64,000 bases of DNA, from the NCBI RefSeq assembly GCF_028623165.1, contig NZ_CP117768.1, positions 5,708,001 to 5,772,000 of the forward strand, written 5' to 3'. This stretch comes from Nostoc sp. UHCC 0926. Lineage in GTDB: Bacteria; Cyanobacteriota; Cyanobacteriia; Cyanobacteriales; Nostocaceae. The stretch's first letter is position 1. Every line of letters begins with the position of its first letter. Positions 26,163-35,476 of the stretch are shown piece after piece. The notes under the pieces were generated by a model. That model was not told the origin of the DNA. It saw only the letters and a list, made by a program, of their open reading frames with translations, and ran no database searches. The position numbers were made by a program, and so were the translations under genes.

Positions 26163-26330
26163 TTAACTCTTAAGGTTAGAACATCAAGCCTTAAAATCAT
26201 AATATTAAGCCTTGAAGCTAGAACATTCAGGCTTAAGGTTACAACATTAAGCCTTAAGGTTATATGATTAAGCCTTAAAGCTAGAACATGAAGCCTTCAG
26301 GTTACAACATTCAGGCTTAAGGTTAAAGCG
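26163..26330. repeat. Eight-unit 21-bp tandem repeat
   Basis: Eight consecutive degenerate 21-bp units run from 26163 to 26330, with consensus near TTAAGCCTTAAGGTTACAACA (one unit 26247-26267 as the type). Each unit contains the small palindrome AAGCCTTAA or AGGCTTAAG. There are no spacers and no coding meaning. Confidence 0.85.
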
Positions 26331-26906
26331 ATCACTCATAGCGCTTCTCAATTGCATAGAATACAGATCATTTGTAGGGGCACAGCAATGCTCATAAGTG
26401 TCAAATTAAGCTTAAATACTTACCCAATATACGTTTTACCGCACCCCCAACCCTTCCCCTTACCAAGCTACAGTGTACACAAAAGTCGAATTACCCCCCT
26501 TAATCCCCCCTTAGAAAGGGGGGAAACAGGAAATCTAGTTCCCTCCCCTTTCCAAGGGGAGGGTTAGGGTGGGGTAAAACTGACACCAATGAGCAATGCT
26601 ATGCCCTATTGTGTATTGCATCCATAGACGCGTAGCGGCTACCCGCATGGTACAAGTAACCGCTATAAAAGTAAAGGTGCGATGTCTACGACGGGCTATG
26701 CCTACGCTTATGCAACAATATTGTAGTTTTCGTGCAACTTAAACATAATATTATTTTCCTGAAAATCAACCCTTGGTGATTAAAGACCGAGAAATTACAG
26801 ACATAAGTAAAAAATTTTATTTAAAAGACTGCGCTTTTTGCTGATCCAGCATATAGATTAATTGAGACAAAATAGGTCTGTCAAGCTTTAAAAGCTATGT
26901 AAATTT
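26331..26906. other. Intergenic region with repeats
   Basis: It holds a truncated copy of the 155-bp element (26473-26580) and short GC-rich repeats near 26630-26700 (CGACGGGCTATGCCTACGC). The last 150 bp are AT-rich and may promote the 131-residue gene. No gene is supported. Confidence 0.5.
26473..26580 (+). mobile_element. 155-bp non-coding element, right-truncated copy
   Basis: It begins GTGTACACAAAAGTCG and follows the 16404 element through GGAAATCTAGTTCCCTCCCC and GGGTTAGGGTGGGGTA, but it lacks the right terminal inverted repeat. Confidence 0.7.
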
Positions 26907-27302
26907 ATGTCTCGAAAAAAACGTAGTTCCCGGATTGTAGAAAAAGCTGAGTTTAGAGTTGCCGGTCTGAAAGCTATCGATCAAAATATCAATTTTGATG
27001 ATACTTATAACTTGCAAAACCTGACTCAATTAATAGAACAATTTCATAATACGCTTGAGCGTTATAACGCTGATATAGCTATGATTGACTCTTCTAAAAC
27101 AAAGTTAGATGAGATGGAAAAAATCTTAAATCAGGTTTCAGACAAAATGCTGACGTGGGTTGGTTGCAAGTACGGCAAAAACAGCAACGAATATGAACTT
27201 GCAGGTGGTGTTCGAGACAGTGAACGCGTCCGTAAAAGCAGATTGACACGCTTAAAATCTAACACAGATAAAACATCAAATGAAAATGCAATAACCGCTT
27301 AG
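26907..27302 (+). CDS. Hypothetical protein, charged and coiled
   Basis: This 131-residue protein has a basic N-terminus (SRKKRSSRIVEKAEFR), a central helical coiled region (40-85, LTQLIEQFHNTLERYNADIA), and a short motif WVGCKYGKNSNEYELAGGVR. It has no membrane segment or known catalytic motif. The C-terminal motif GVRDSERVRK resembles small cyanobacterial proteins of unknown role. It stands alone, with a downstream hairpin at 27402. Confidence 0.6.
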   Translation: MSRKKRSSRIVEKAEFRVAGLKAIDQNINFDDTYNLQNLTQLIEQFHNTLERYNADIAMIDSSKTKLDEMEKILNQVSDKMLTWVGCKYGKNSNEYELAGGVRDSERVRKSRLTRLKSNTDKTSNENAITA

Positions 27303-27401
27303 TACCGCAACGCGGAAGTTTAAGCGAGTAGAGTTAAGTGTATTTTGGGCGAGGCATGAAAAATTAAAAGTAATGAGCCGAAGGTGACATTCAAGGTGTC
27401 T

Positions 27402-27434
27402 AGATCCCCGACTTCTCAAAGAAGTCGGGGATCT
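27402..27434. repeat. 14-bp-stem hairpin repeat
   Basis: AGATCCCCGACTTC (27402-27415) is perfectly paired with GAAGTCGGGGATCT (27421-27434). It is downstream of the 131-residue gene and could stop transcription, but the family is also a dispersed repeat in Nostoc-type genomes. Confidence 0.75.
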
Positions 27435-27512
27435 ATTGTCTCACGAATGACTCAGGACTGCTATATAATAAAACTTTGCATTAACCCAGAACTTCCGCAA
27501 TCTCAAAATTGA

Positions 27513-28397
27513 ATGACCCGGTTTATACATGATAAATTTGCTAAAGATTATCTAGAAGAATTATTAAAAAATTACGGAGAAGTCAAAGCATCAGAAAAAG
27601 TTGCAGGAGAGATTAAAGAAATAGATGTTTTATTCACTCCTGCCAAACAGCAAAACTCTAATTTACAAATACTCGGTTTGCTAGGAAGATTTGCTGAAAA
27701 TCCTGCCATCATAGAACCCTTTCGCAATCCAGCTTCTACCGATGAGATATGCGACTGTATTCTAAAATTATTAGAAGTCAAGGCTTTTCTGCGACGGGAA
27801 TCTAAAGCCAATAAAACCAAACTTCAGGACTCAGAAATTCCCAAATTGTGGGTTCTTACACCAACCATATCTGAAACTAGATTGTCTAGCTTTGGAACTA
27901 TGCAAAAAGACGGTTGGTTGTCGGGAGTACATTTTCTCCCGGATGCCTTGCGGACAGCAATTGTGGCAATACACCAACTACCGCAAACACCGGAAACTTT
28001 GTGGTTGAGGCTTTTAGGTAGGGGAAACGTGCAATCACAAGCGATTATCGAGTTACAAGCGTTACCATTAGATCATCCATACCAGAAAGCAACCCTAGAA
28101 TTAGTTTACAACTTGCGCGAAAACTTGAGAGTAAACCAACAATTAGAAGCAGATGATAGGGAGTTAATTATGCGACTAGAACCACTTTATCAAAGAGACA
28201 GAGAACAAGCTGTACAGACAGGAGAACAACGTTTAATTATACGTCAACTCAATCGCCGTCTTGGTGAAATTGATCCGTCATTAATTGAGCGAGTTAAAGA
28301 ATTATCGATTGAACAATTGGAGAACTTAGGAGAAGCATTGCTAGACTTTTCTAGCGTTGCTGATTTAGAAGCTTGGTTAAACAAACAATCAATCTAA
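27513..28397 (+). CDS. Rpn-like PD-(D/E)XK protein with DUF4351 tail
   Basis: In this 294-residue protein, the N-terminal part resembles Rpn-type (formerly transposase_31-like) PD-(D/E)XK proteins, with IDVLFTPA and LLEVKAFLRRE as candidate nuclease motifs. The C-terminal part (245-294) is a clear DUF4351 domain, RQLNRRLGEIDPSLIERVKE then LEALLDF-type helices. Such genes are abundant in cyanobacteria and some promote DNA recombination. The stretch from residue 214 is partly duplicated just downstream, at 28413-28512. Confidence 0.8.
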   Translation: MTRFIHDKFAKDYLEELLKNYGEVKASEKVAGEIKEIDVLFTPAKQQNSNLQILGLLGRFAENPAIIEPFRNPASTDEICDCILKLLEVKAFLRRESKANKTKLQDSEIPKLWVLTPTISETRLSSFGTMQKDGWLSGVHFLPDALRTAIVAIHQLPQTPETLWLRLLGRGNVQSQAIIELQALPLDHPYQKATLELVYNLRENLRVNQQLEADDRELIMRLEPLYQRDREQAVQTGEQRLIIRQLNRRLGEIDPSLIERVKELSIEQLENLGEALLDFSSVADLEAWLNKQSI

Positions 28398-28412
28398 TTC
28401 ATTTCGATTGAT

Positions 28413-28512
28413 AGGGAGTTAATTATGCGACTAGAACCACTTTATCAAAGAGACAGAAAACAAGCTATACAGGAAGGAAATAAACAAGGAAAACAACGGT
28501 TAAAAATCCTTG
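28413..28512 (+). pseudogene. Duplicated fragment of the DUF4351 gene
   Basis: The DNA from GATAGGGAGTTAATTATGCG onward repeats 28154-28215 almost exactly, coding MRLEPLYQRDRKQAIQEG. It then diverges into unrelated frames (28530-28625, with a small GTCCACGGAGGTGGAC hairpin). It looks like a tandem partial duplication whose 3' half has been lost. Confidence 0.75.
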
Positions 28513-28693
28513 ATTTTCTCTTAGTCCACGGAGGTGGACTTTGTTTGTGTAGTAGCGAATTCCATTCGCCCAATACTTTTCAAACTTTCAGTATAAAAAA
28601 ATTGCAACTAACCAATTACTCGTAAGGCTTTCAGCTATAAAAATAAGGTAAACTTTTATAGCCAAAATTTGCCTAAAAATATTTCATAATTAA

Positions 28694-31384
28694 ATGGAGA
28701 ACATCCCAATGGAGAACACAAAAATGCTAGAACAGTACCGTAAGCATGTTGCGGAACGCGCCGGACTCGGTATTCCCGCCTTACCATTGGATGCGAAGCA
28801 AACCTCAGAATTATGTGAATTACTGAAAAATCCGCCAAAGGGTCAAGAGGAGATATTATTGCATCTATTGAGCGATCGCGTTTCTCCTGGTGTTGATCCA
28901 GCAGCTTATGTCAAAGCCGGATTTCTCACCGCGATTGCCAAAAAGGAAATCACCAGTCCCTTGGTTTCGCGCATAGAAGCTGTGCATTTGCTGGGGACGA
29001 TGGTAGGTGGTTATAATGTGCAATCTTTAATCGATTTGCTGCAATGGCCCACCGTATCCCTTTCAGACTCATCCGAAACACCTCTGGTAATGGGCGGACA
29101 AGGAAAGGAACCCATCGCCGCCTATGCCGCCAACGCCTTAAGCAAAATCCTCTTGGTATACGACGACTTCCACGATGTTTTAGAGTTGTCTAAAACCAAT
29201 CCTTTCGCCAAGCGGGTGATTGACTCTTGGGCTGAAGCTGAGTGGTTTACTATTCGTCCCACAGTCTCAGAAGCGATTACTGTCACCGTTTTTAAAGTTC
29301 CTGGCGAAACCAATACCGACGACTTATCCCCCGCCCAAAGTGCCACAACTCGCCCAGATATTCCCTTACACGCCTTAGTAATGTTAGAGTCACGGCAACC
29401 GGGAAGTTTAAAAACCATTACCGAATTGAAGAAAAAAGGGCATCCTGTAGCTTACGTTGGGGATGTCGTTGGTACAGGTTCCTCGCGTAAATCTGCCATC
29501 AACTCCGTATTGTGGCACATGGGAAATAATATACCTTTTGTGCCAAACAAACGCGCTGGGGGTTATGTTTTAGGTGGTGCGATCGCGCCAATCTTCTTTA
29601 ACACAGCAGAAGATGCCGGTGCTTTGCCTATTCAGTGTGATGTCACCAAACTAGAAACCGGCATGGTAATTACCATCCATCCTTACAAAGGCGAAATCAC
29701 TAATGAAACAGGCGAAGTCATTTCCACCTTTGCCCTCAAACCTGACACCATCCTCGATGAAGTTCGGGCCGGTGGACGCATCCCCCTACTTATCGGCCGT
29801 ACCCTCACCGACAAAACTCGTCTTGCACTTGGTTTAGAACCCAGCACTGTCTTTACCCGTCCCCAGCAAGCCTTTGATACAGGTAAAGGCTATACTCTAG
29901 CACAGAAAATGGTAGGTAAAGCTTGTGGATTACCTGGTGTGCGTCCCGGCACATCCTGCGAACCCATCATTACTACCGTTGGTTCCCAGGATACCACAGG
30001 CCCCATGACCCGCGACGAATTGAAAGAACTCGCCTGTCTTGGTTTCAGTGCAGACTTAGTGATTCAGAGTTTCTGCCACACAGCAGCTTATCCCAAACCA
30101 GTAGACATCCAAACTCATCACGAACTCCCCGACTTCTTTGCTTCTCGTGGCGGTGTCGCCCTCCGTCCCGGTGATGGTATCATCCACTCTTGGTTAAACC
30201 GGATGCTGCTACCCGACACCGTGGGAACTGGCGGCGACTCTCACACTCGCTTCCCCTTAGGTATTTCCTTCCCCGCCGGTTCGGGATTAGTAGCGTTTGC
30301 AGCAGCTTTGGGTGTCATGCCTTTGGATATGCCAGAGTCAGTATTGGTAAGATTTAAAGGTGAATTGCAACCAGGTATCACCCTACGCGATGTCGTGAAT
30401 GCCATTCCCTACGTGGCAATTCAAAAAGGTTTGCTGACAGCAGAGAAGCAAAATAAGAAAAACGTTTTCTCCGGGCGAATTCTGGAAATAGAAGGATTGC
30501 CAGATTTAAAAGTTGAACAAGCCTTTGAACTCACCGATGCTAGTGCCGAGCGTTCTTGTGCAGGATGTACAATTAAGCTGAGTGTAGAGACAATTTCGGA
30601 ATATCTGCGTTCTAACGTCGCGCTGCTGAAAAATATGATAGCACGAGGCTATCATGATCCGCGTACTATGCTGCGCCGTGTGGCAAAGATGGAAGAATGG
30701 TTAGCAAATCCTGTGTTATTAGAAGGCGATGCTGATGCTGAGTATGCCGAAATAATTGAAATTGATTTGAATGAAATCAAAGAACCAATTGTTGCTGCTC
30801 CCAATGACCCCGATAATGTTAAGTTATTATCGGAAGTTGCTAATGATCCAGTGCAAGAAGTATTCGTCGGTTCTTGTATGACAAATATTGGTCATTATCG
30901 GGCAACAGCCAAAGTTTTGGAAGGCGCAGGTGAAGTGAAAACTCGCCTGTGGATATCACCACCAACGCGCATGGATGAACACCAATTAAAAGAAGAAGGT
31001 GTATACAGCGTTTTTGGGGCTGCGGGTGCGCGGACAGAAATACCAGGATGTAGTTTGTGCATGGGTAATCAGGCGCGAGTTGCTGATGGCACAACAGTGT
31101 TTTCTACCTCTACCCGCAACTTCAATAATCGCATGGGTAAAGATGCGCGAGTCTATCTTGGTTCAGCCGAATTAGCCGCAGTTTGTGCGCTGCTGGGACG
31201 GCTTCCCACAGTGCAGGAATATTTGGATGTTGTAGCGAGGAGAATTCATCCTTTTGCAGATGATTTGTATCGGTATTTGAACTTTGATCAAATCGTCGGT
31301 TTTGAGGATGAAGGGCGCGTGATTGCGTTGGAAGACATGCCCAGGCTTGAGGATATTTTAGGTATGCCTACGGCAGCGAGGTAG
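28694..31384 (+). CDS. acnB: Aconitate hydratase B (AcnB)
   Basis: This bifunctional aconitase 2 / 2-methylisocitrate dehydratase is a [4Fe-4S] enzyme interconverting citrate and isocitrate in the incomplete cyanobacterial cycle that feeds 2-oxoglutarate to nitrogen assimilation. Length is 896 residues, as expected. The cluster cysteines equivalent to E. coli C710, C769 and C772 are present in [13 protein letters not shown] and [10 protein letters not shown]-terminal HEAT-like region and swivel domain precede the catalytic domains. Starts at 28694, 28709 and 28724 ([14 protein letters not shown], the most common family start) are possible; GGAG motifs precede the last two. A terminator follows at 31436. 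Confidence 0.96.
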   Translation: MENIPMENTKMLEQYRKHVAERAGLGIPALPLDAKQTSELCELLKNPPKGQEEILLHLLSDRVSPGVDPAAYVKAGFLTAIAKKEITSPLVSRIEAVHLLGTMVGGYNVQSLIDLLQWPTVSLSDSSETPLVMGGQGKEPIAAYAANALSKILLVYDDFHDVLELSKTNPFAKRVIDSWAEAEWFTIRPTVSEAITVTVFKVPGETNTDDLSPAQSATTRPDIPLHALVMLESRQPGSLKTITELKKKGHPVAYVGDVVGTGSSRKSAINSVLWHMGNNIPFVPNKRAGGYVLGGAIAPIFFNTAEDAGALPIQCDVTKLETGMVITIHPYKGEITNETGEVISTFALKPDTILDEVRAGGRIPLLIGRTLTDKTRLALGLEPSTVFTRPQQAFDTGKGYTLAQKMVGKACGLPGVRPGTSCEPIITTVGSQDTTGPMTRDELKELACLGFSADLVIQSFCHTAAYPKPVDIQTHHELPDFFASRGGVALRPGDGIIHSWLNRMLLPDTVGTGGDSHTRFPLGISFPAGSGLVAFAAALGVMPLDMPESVLVRFKGELQPGITLRDVVNAIPYVAIQKGLLTAEKQNKKNVFSGRILEIEGLPDLKVEQAFELTDASAERSCAGCTIKLSVETISEYLRSNVALLKNMIARGYHDPRTMLRRVAKMEEWLANPVLLEGDADAEYAEIIEIDLNEIKEPIVAAPNDPDNVKLLSEVANDPVQEVFVGSCMTNIGHYRATAKVLEGAGEVKTRLWISPPTRMDEHQLKEEGVYSVFGAAGARTEIPGCSLCMGNQARVADGTTVFSTSTRNFNNRMGKDARVYLGSAELAAVCALLGRLPTVQEYLDVVARRIHPFADDLYRYLNFDQIVGFEDEGRVIALEDMPRLEDILGMPTAAR

Positions 31385-31435
31385 TTATAATTGGCGTGAT
31401 ATGCCCCCAGGATAAACCCTGTGGCTACACGAATG

Positions 31436-31458
31436 AAGCCCGCATTAGCGGGCTTTTT
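31436..31458 (+). terminator. Rho-independent terminator after acnB
   Basis: Stem AAGCCCGC/GCGGGCTT (8 bp), loop ATTA, then TTTTT. It lies 52 bp after the acnB stop, in the right orientation. Confidence 0.9.
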
Positions 31459-31541
31459 AATGCAAATCAATCACACGTAAGTCTTTGATAATCCAAAAAT
31501 TTAGTTATTATCGTATATGATACATAAAGCAAATAACAAGT

Positions 31542-33275
31542 ATGAAAGCATCAGAAACAAGTCTCCGTAACTTACTAGAAGGTGGTAAACAGTTTCAAAT
31601 ACCTCTTTTTCAGCGACCATACTCTTGGAAAAAGGAGAACTGGGAGACTCTGTGGGAAGATTTGATAAGTCTCTATAATGATGATGAAAAAGGCTTTTAT
31701 TTTCTTGGGCCTATAGTAACCCAAGCTGAACTGGGAACCGCTGACGGTATAAGTCGATATATTGTTATAGACGGACAACAGCGTTTTACAACCCTTAGTA
31801 TTCTTTTGGCGGCATTAAGAAATTATCTGAAGAAGTCTGACAAACAAATAGCAGAACAGATACATGAATTTTTTTTAATAAACAAGTATCAAAAAAATGA
31901 TGATTTTTATAAAGTGCTGCCTACTCAGGATGACTGTGACGCATATAAAAGCATTATCGACAATAAGACACCTAAGGCTAAAAATAAAGAATCACAATCA
32001 GGAGCAATACATGAAGCTTATAAATTTTTTGATGGCAAGTTGAAAAAGCCTTTTGTAGATGAGGATGTTTTGTTAGACTTTGCCAAATTTAAAAATATTA
32101 TTCTAGAACGTTTAGTATTAGTAAATATTACTTCTGATAACAACGATAACCCATATCTTATTTTTGAAAGCTTAAATAACAAAGGAGAAGAATTAACCCA
32201 GGCAGACTTAGTTCGTAACTATATATTTATGAAGTTACCTTCTGAAGAAAGGGATGAAGTTTATAACAACGAATGGTTGCCTCTTCAAGAAAGTTTTAAG
32301 TTAAACATGAAGCAAAAGGAATATGCAGAAGAACTAACTAAGGCATTTTGGTTTTATCTGCGCAAAGATGGAGAGGCAGTTAATGAAAAAGCCGTTTATA
32401 AATCAATTAAACAACGTTTTGATGAATCGGCTAAACGCTTTGAAAAACCTGAATTAGGTATCAAGGCTGAGTTACATAACCTTATAAAATTTACTAATTA
32501 CTATCTACGTCTTAATTTTGATGAGGAAGAACAAGAACCAAAACTAAAGTATTGGTTTCAGCGTTTAAAAAAATTGGATTTTACTACTTGTCATATATTT
32601 CTCCTGAATATTTATTATGAATATGAATCACAACGCTTATCTATTCAAGATTTTGAGAAAATCCTGCGATATTTAGAATCTTATTTTGTACGCCGTTGGA
32701 TTGTCGGGATTCCTACTAGAGCTTTAGGCACAACCTTTAACAATCTTTATAAGCAAGTAAAGCAAAAAAATCCTGAAGATTTAGTAAATGGATTACGCCA
32801 AGTTCTAATCAGCTTTGAGAAAACTCAAGTATTTCCTGACGACAATTTATTCTCTCAGCATATCATCAATGAACCTTTATATAATAATAAAAGCTCGGCA
32901 GCAAATGAACGTGTGAAGTTTTTATTAGAAAGTATAGAACAATCTTTGAGCAAAGAGCGTGTTGATACTCTGCCTATGAGCCTTGAGCATATTATGCCCC
33001 AAAAGTCCCCTTTACGTAAAGAATGGCAAGAAATGTTAGGCGCAGATTATAACAAGGCGCATAAGGAATGGCTTCACACTTTAGGTAATCTCACGCTAAC
33101 ACAATATAACTCTGAATTGTCTAATAAATCCTTTGAAGAAAAATTGAAAATTTTAAGAGCTAGTAATGTCACTTTGAATCAGTATTTCCGAAAGGTAGAT
33201 GTTTGGAATGAAGAGGAAATCAAAAGTCGTGCTGAATATTTAGCTAATATAGCTATTAAAGTGTGGCCTCGATAA
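31542..33275 (+). CDS. Single-chain GmrSD-like DUF262/DUF1524 protein
   Basis: In this 577-residue protein, the N-terminal DUF262 domain (1-230) has the ParB-like NTPase motif IDGQQRFTTLSILL at residues 77-90, IPLFQRPYSW, and ESLNNKGEELTQADLVRNY. The C-terminal DUF1524 domain (470-577) is an HNH nuclease with LEHIMPQKS and LGNLTLTQYNSELSNKSF. This matches type IV restriction enzymes of the GmrSD class that cut modified phage DNA, here with both subunits in one chain. It is monocistronic with a hairpin terminator at 33300. Neighbouring DUF29, DUF559 and HTH genes make a defence context plausible. NTPase and HNH residues look intact. Confidence 0.9.
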   Translation: MKASETSLRNLLEGGKQFQIPLFQRPYSWKKENWETLWEDLISLYNDDEKGFYFLGPIVTQAELGTADGISRYIVIDGQQRFTTLSILLAALRNYLKKSDKQIAEQIHEFFLINKYQKNDDFYKVLPTQDDCDAYKSIIDNKTPKAKNKESQSGAIHEAYKFFDGKLKKPFVDEDVLLDFAKFKNIILERLVLVNITSDNNDNPYLIFESLNNKGEELTQADLVRNYIFMKLPSEERDEVYNNEWLPLQESFKLNMKQKEYAEELTKAFWFYLRKDGEAVNEKAVYKSIKQRFDESAKRFEKPELGIKAELHNLIKFTNYYLRLNFDEEEQEPKLKYWFQRLKKLDFTTCHIFLLNIYYEYESQRLSIQDFEKILRYLESYFVRRWIVGIPTRALGTTFNNLYKQVKQKNPEDLVNGLRQVLISFEKTQVFPDDNLFSQHIINEPLYNNKSSAANERVKFLLESIEQSLSKERVDTLPMSLEHIMPQKSPLRKEWQEMLGADYNKAHKEWLHTLGNLTLTQYNSELSNKSFEEKLKILRASNVTLNQYFRKVDVWNEEEIKSRAEYLANIAIKVWPR

Positions 33276-33299
33276 AAGAAAGTTGGTATAGTTTAATTC

Positions 33300-33327
33300 G
33301 GTGGGTGTTATGCCCACCTAATTTTTA
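33300..33327 (+). terminator. Hairpin terminator after the GmrSD-like gene
   Basis: GGTGGG (33300-33305) pairs with CCCACC (33313-33318), followed by TAATTTTTA. It lies 24 bp after the stop codon. Confidence 0.75.
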
Positions 33328-33348
33328 GCGTTTTCAAGAGGAATATTA

Positions 33349-33795
33349 ATGACAAGTCCATATTTTCTCAATGATAAAAATCTCTATAAACAAGACTTTT
33401 ACTTGTGGACACAAACCATTGCCCAACAGTTAAAAGAAAATAATTTTAATGAAATAGATATACCTAATCTAATTGAAGAAATTGAAAGCATGGGGAGAAG
33501 TGAAAAACGCGAGTTAAAAAATCGATTAATTGTACTATTAATGCACTTGCTGAAATGGCAATATCAACCAGAAAAACGTAGTGAAAGTTGGCGCAGTACT
33601 ATTTCTGAACAACGTATCTGTATTGAAACATTATTAGAAGATAGTCCCAGTTTACAACCTCTACTTACAGAAGTATTTGAAGATTGTTATCAAAAAGCTC
33701 GTCTCAGAGCATCTGATGAAACAGGAATTAAATTAAATTTTTTTCCTAAAGAATCTCCTTTTACATTAGAAGAAATCTTAAAAAATAGTTATTAA
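33349..33795 (+). CDS. DUF29 family protein
   Basis: This 148-residue cytoplasmic protein carries the full DUF29 signature: YKQDFYLWTQTIAQQLKE, IPNLIEEIESMGRSEKRELK, LLMHLLKWQYQPEKR, and the CYQKAR and FPKESPFTLEEIL tail. These helical proteins are present in many copies in Nostoc-group genomes; the function is unknown. GAGGAA lies just upstream of the start. The gene follows the GmrSD-like gene by 73 bp with a terminator between. Confidence 0.93.
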   Translation: MTSPYFLNDKNLYKQDFYLWTQTIAQQLKENNFNEIDIPNLIEEIESMGRSEKRELKNRLIVLLMHLLKWQYQPEKRSESWRSTISEQRICIETLLEDSPSLQPLLTEVFEDCYQKARLRASDETGIKLNFFPKESPFTLEEILKNSY

Positions 33796-33874
33796 TTTGG
33801 AGGAAGGAATGGATTATTAGAACGCTCCTTTAATTGTCGTAAAAGCGCGATCGCACTCTCGCACTTCGCACACA

Positions 33875-33966
33875 GACCTAACCCCCCAGCCCCCTTCCCT
33901 GCAAGGGAAGGGGGAGAAATCCGGCTCCCCTCTCCGCTTCGGAGAGGGGTTGGGGGAGAGGTCAAT
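33875..33966 (+). repeat. 92-bp GC-rich repeat, copy A
   Basis: The element starts GACCTAACCCCCC and ends GGGGGAGAGGTCAAT, with internal hairpins CCTTCCCTGCAAGGGAAGG and CCTCTCCGCTTCGGAGAGG. GACCT and AGGTC act as short terminal inverted repeats. A second copy of the same length lies directly repeated at 34419. Confidence 0.85.
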
Positions 33967-34005
33967 CATAATCTAAAAATAAATATCTATTTTCATACTT
34001 CATAA

Positions 34006-34419
34006 ATGAATAATCCAACACCCGAAGAACCCTATCCACAAAAAAATGAGGGAACTCATAATATTGTAATCGGATACAAAGTAGACTTAGTTAAAGTGCA
34101 ACGTGCCAAATAACTTCGTCAGCATATGACACTAGAAGAAAAAATTCTTTGGCAACATCTTCGTGCTAATCGCCTGAATGGTTTACACTTTCGCCGTCAG
34201 CAGATTATCAATGGGTTTATTGCAGATTTCTACTGTCACGCAACAAGATTAGTGATAGAAGTGGATGGCAAAATTCATGAACAACAAGTAGAATATGATG
34301 CAGAACGGGACAAAGTTTTATCAGCCAGGGGACTGCGTTTGTTGCGAATTAAAAATGAAGAAGTGAGACACGAACTTGATGAAGTTTTGATGCGTATTTC
34401 TACAGCTTGTTCTCAATAG
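34006..34419 (+). pseudogene. DUF559 endonuclease-like gene with in-frame stop
   Basis: From ATG 34006 the frame reads 35 residues (MNNPTPEEPYPQKNEGTHNI onward to VDLVKVQRAK), then TAA at 34111-34113. It continues in the same frame LRQHMTLEEKILWQHLRANR... to TAG 34419. The second part is a clear DUF559 domain (very-short-patch-repair-like PD-(D/E)XK fold: GFIADFYCHATRLVIEVDG, LRLLRIKNEEV). One base change (GAA to TAA) accounts for the break. Translation could restart at ATG 34126 to give a 97-residue product, so residual function is possible. The gene is flanked by two 92-bp direct repeats. Confidence 0.85.
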
Positions 34420-34510
34420 ACCTAACCCCCCAACCCCCTTCCCTGCAAGGGAGGGGGGAGAAATCTGGGTCCCCTCTCCGCTTCGGAGAGGGGTTGGGGG
34501 AGAGGTCAAT
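34419..34510 (+). repeat. 92-bp GC-rich repeat, copy B
   Basis: This is nearly identical to copy A at 33875 and in the same orientation. It begins at the last base of the broken DUF559 gene's stop codon. Confidence 0.85.
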
Positions 34511-34625
34511 GCGATCGCGATAAACAAGCATATACTGTAATATTCAAATTATGGGCGATCGCACCCTCACATCCCCAAGTGTGTAGACTTACTGTATACA
34601 TACCCTAATACCAGGAAAGCGGCAA

Positions 34626-34925
34626 ATGCTGTGTGATCTTTGTGGAAGTGAAGATGTCAAAATCCGTCAAATTACTAGAACCTATAGTAAGGATAAAAAC
34701 CTGCTAGTAATAGAAAACATTCCAGTGATAACTTGTACTCATTGCGGCGAAAGTTATTTAACTGCTGAAATTCTTCACAAAATTGAACACATCAAAACTA
34801 ATCGTAAAAAACTAGCTTTAAGACTGATAATTGTATCTGCAATTGTGTTACGTCTCCTTTTGATATTTCAGCAGTTCTTCGATAAAAGCCAGCGGATCTA
34901 TTTCAAGGACTTGAGCAACTTGTAA
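34626..34925 (+). CDS. YgiT/MqsA-type zinc finger protein
   Basis: This 99-residue protein has an N-terminal double CxxC zinc finger (CDLCG at residues 3-7 and CTHCG at 37-41) in the YgiT/MqsA-antitoxin class, with ESYLTAEILHKIEHIK linking helix. The expected acidic or HTH tail is replaced by a hydrophobic, basic stretch. The last 78 bp overlap the convergent XRE gene, so the C-terminus may be altered by drift. No adjacent DUF4258 or MqsR toxin is seen upstream; the only intact neighbour is the XRE regulator. It could be an orphan antitoxin. Confidence 0.7.
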   Translation: MLCDLCGSEDVKIRQITRTYSKDKNLLVIENIPVITCTHCGESYLTAEILHKIEHIKTNRKKLALRLIIVSAIVLRLLLIFQQFFDKSQRIYFKDLSNL

Positions 34926-35096
34926 AAATTCAATCAAGTCAAGACGACGCTCTCCACGTTCATACTTTGATACATAGGATTGCGGAAGCTCTAGCTTTGC
35001 CGACAACTCTGCTTGAGTGAGCTTGGCAGCTTTGCGGGCCTCGATAAGTAGCTGGCGAAACCGATTGTACTCTTCGCTGAAAACTGATTTAGGCAC
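34848..35096 (-). CDS. XRE-family helix-turn-helix regulator
   Basis: This 82-residue protein is almost entirely a Cro/CI-type HTH: FRQLLIEARKAAKLTQAELS and LPQSYVSKYERGERRLDL, followed by LQVAQVLEIDPLAFIEELL. Such single-domain regulators are typical antitoxins or phage-type repressors. It converges on the YgiT-like gene with a 78-bp overlap, so the two transcripts are antisense to each other at their 3' ends. No toxin gene lies upstream on its strand. Confidence 0.88.
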   Translation of the reverse strand: MPKSVFSEEYNRFRQLLIEARKAAKLTQAELSAKLELPQSYVSKYERGERRLDLIEFLQVAQVLEIDPLAFIEELLKYQKET

Positions 35097-35473
35097 TTTA
35101 GCTTGCCTTTTTTCTGGCGATGGTTTATTCGATCTCGATGAGAGTTAGTATATATTGCTGAACTCTGTTAAATTCTAAAACCTAATATGGGATAAACCCA
35201 AAATAGGTTTTTGGGTGAAGGGAATTTAGGGTGAGGGCCCAAAGATGTTTCTTCCAAAACGGGATGCTCTCTGATAATCAAAGATAAATCTTTACTTTTT
35301 TCACAAGTTCCTCAAATTGTTTTGCTGTATATATAAATATGGGGCAAAAACCTTTAAGAAATTTAAAATTCAAAAGTTGCTAAACATAGTTGAGGGATTG
35401 GTCATTTTTGACAATCCAGCATCTGGAAACCCAAAACCGTAAAGACAAATAACCAATGAAATCGGAGGTCTAT
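35097..35473. other. Intergenic region
   Basis: Nothing gene-like is seen. It is AT-rich upstream of the universal stress gene and may hold promoters for both divergent genes. Confidence 0.4.
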
Positions 35474-35476
35474 ATG

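Noticed and set aside
28694-31384. AcnB as a fusion or truncated enzyme
   Set aside because: Length and all three cluster cysteines fit the normal AcnB; only the exact start is unsure.
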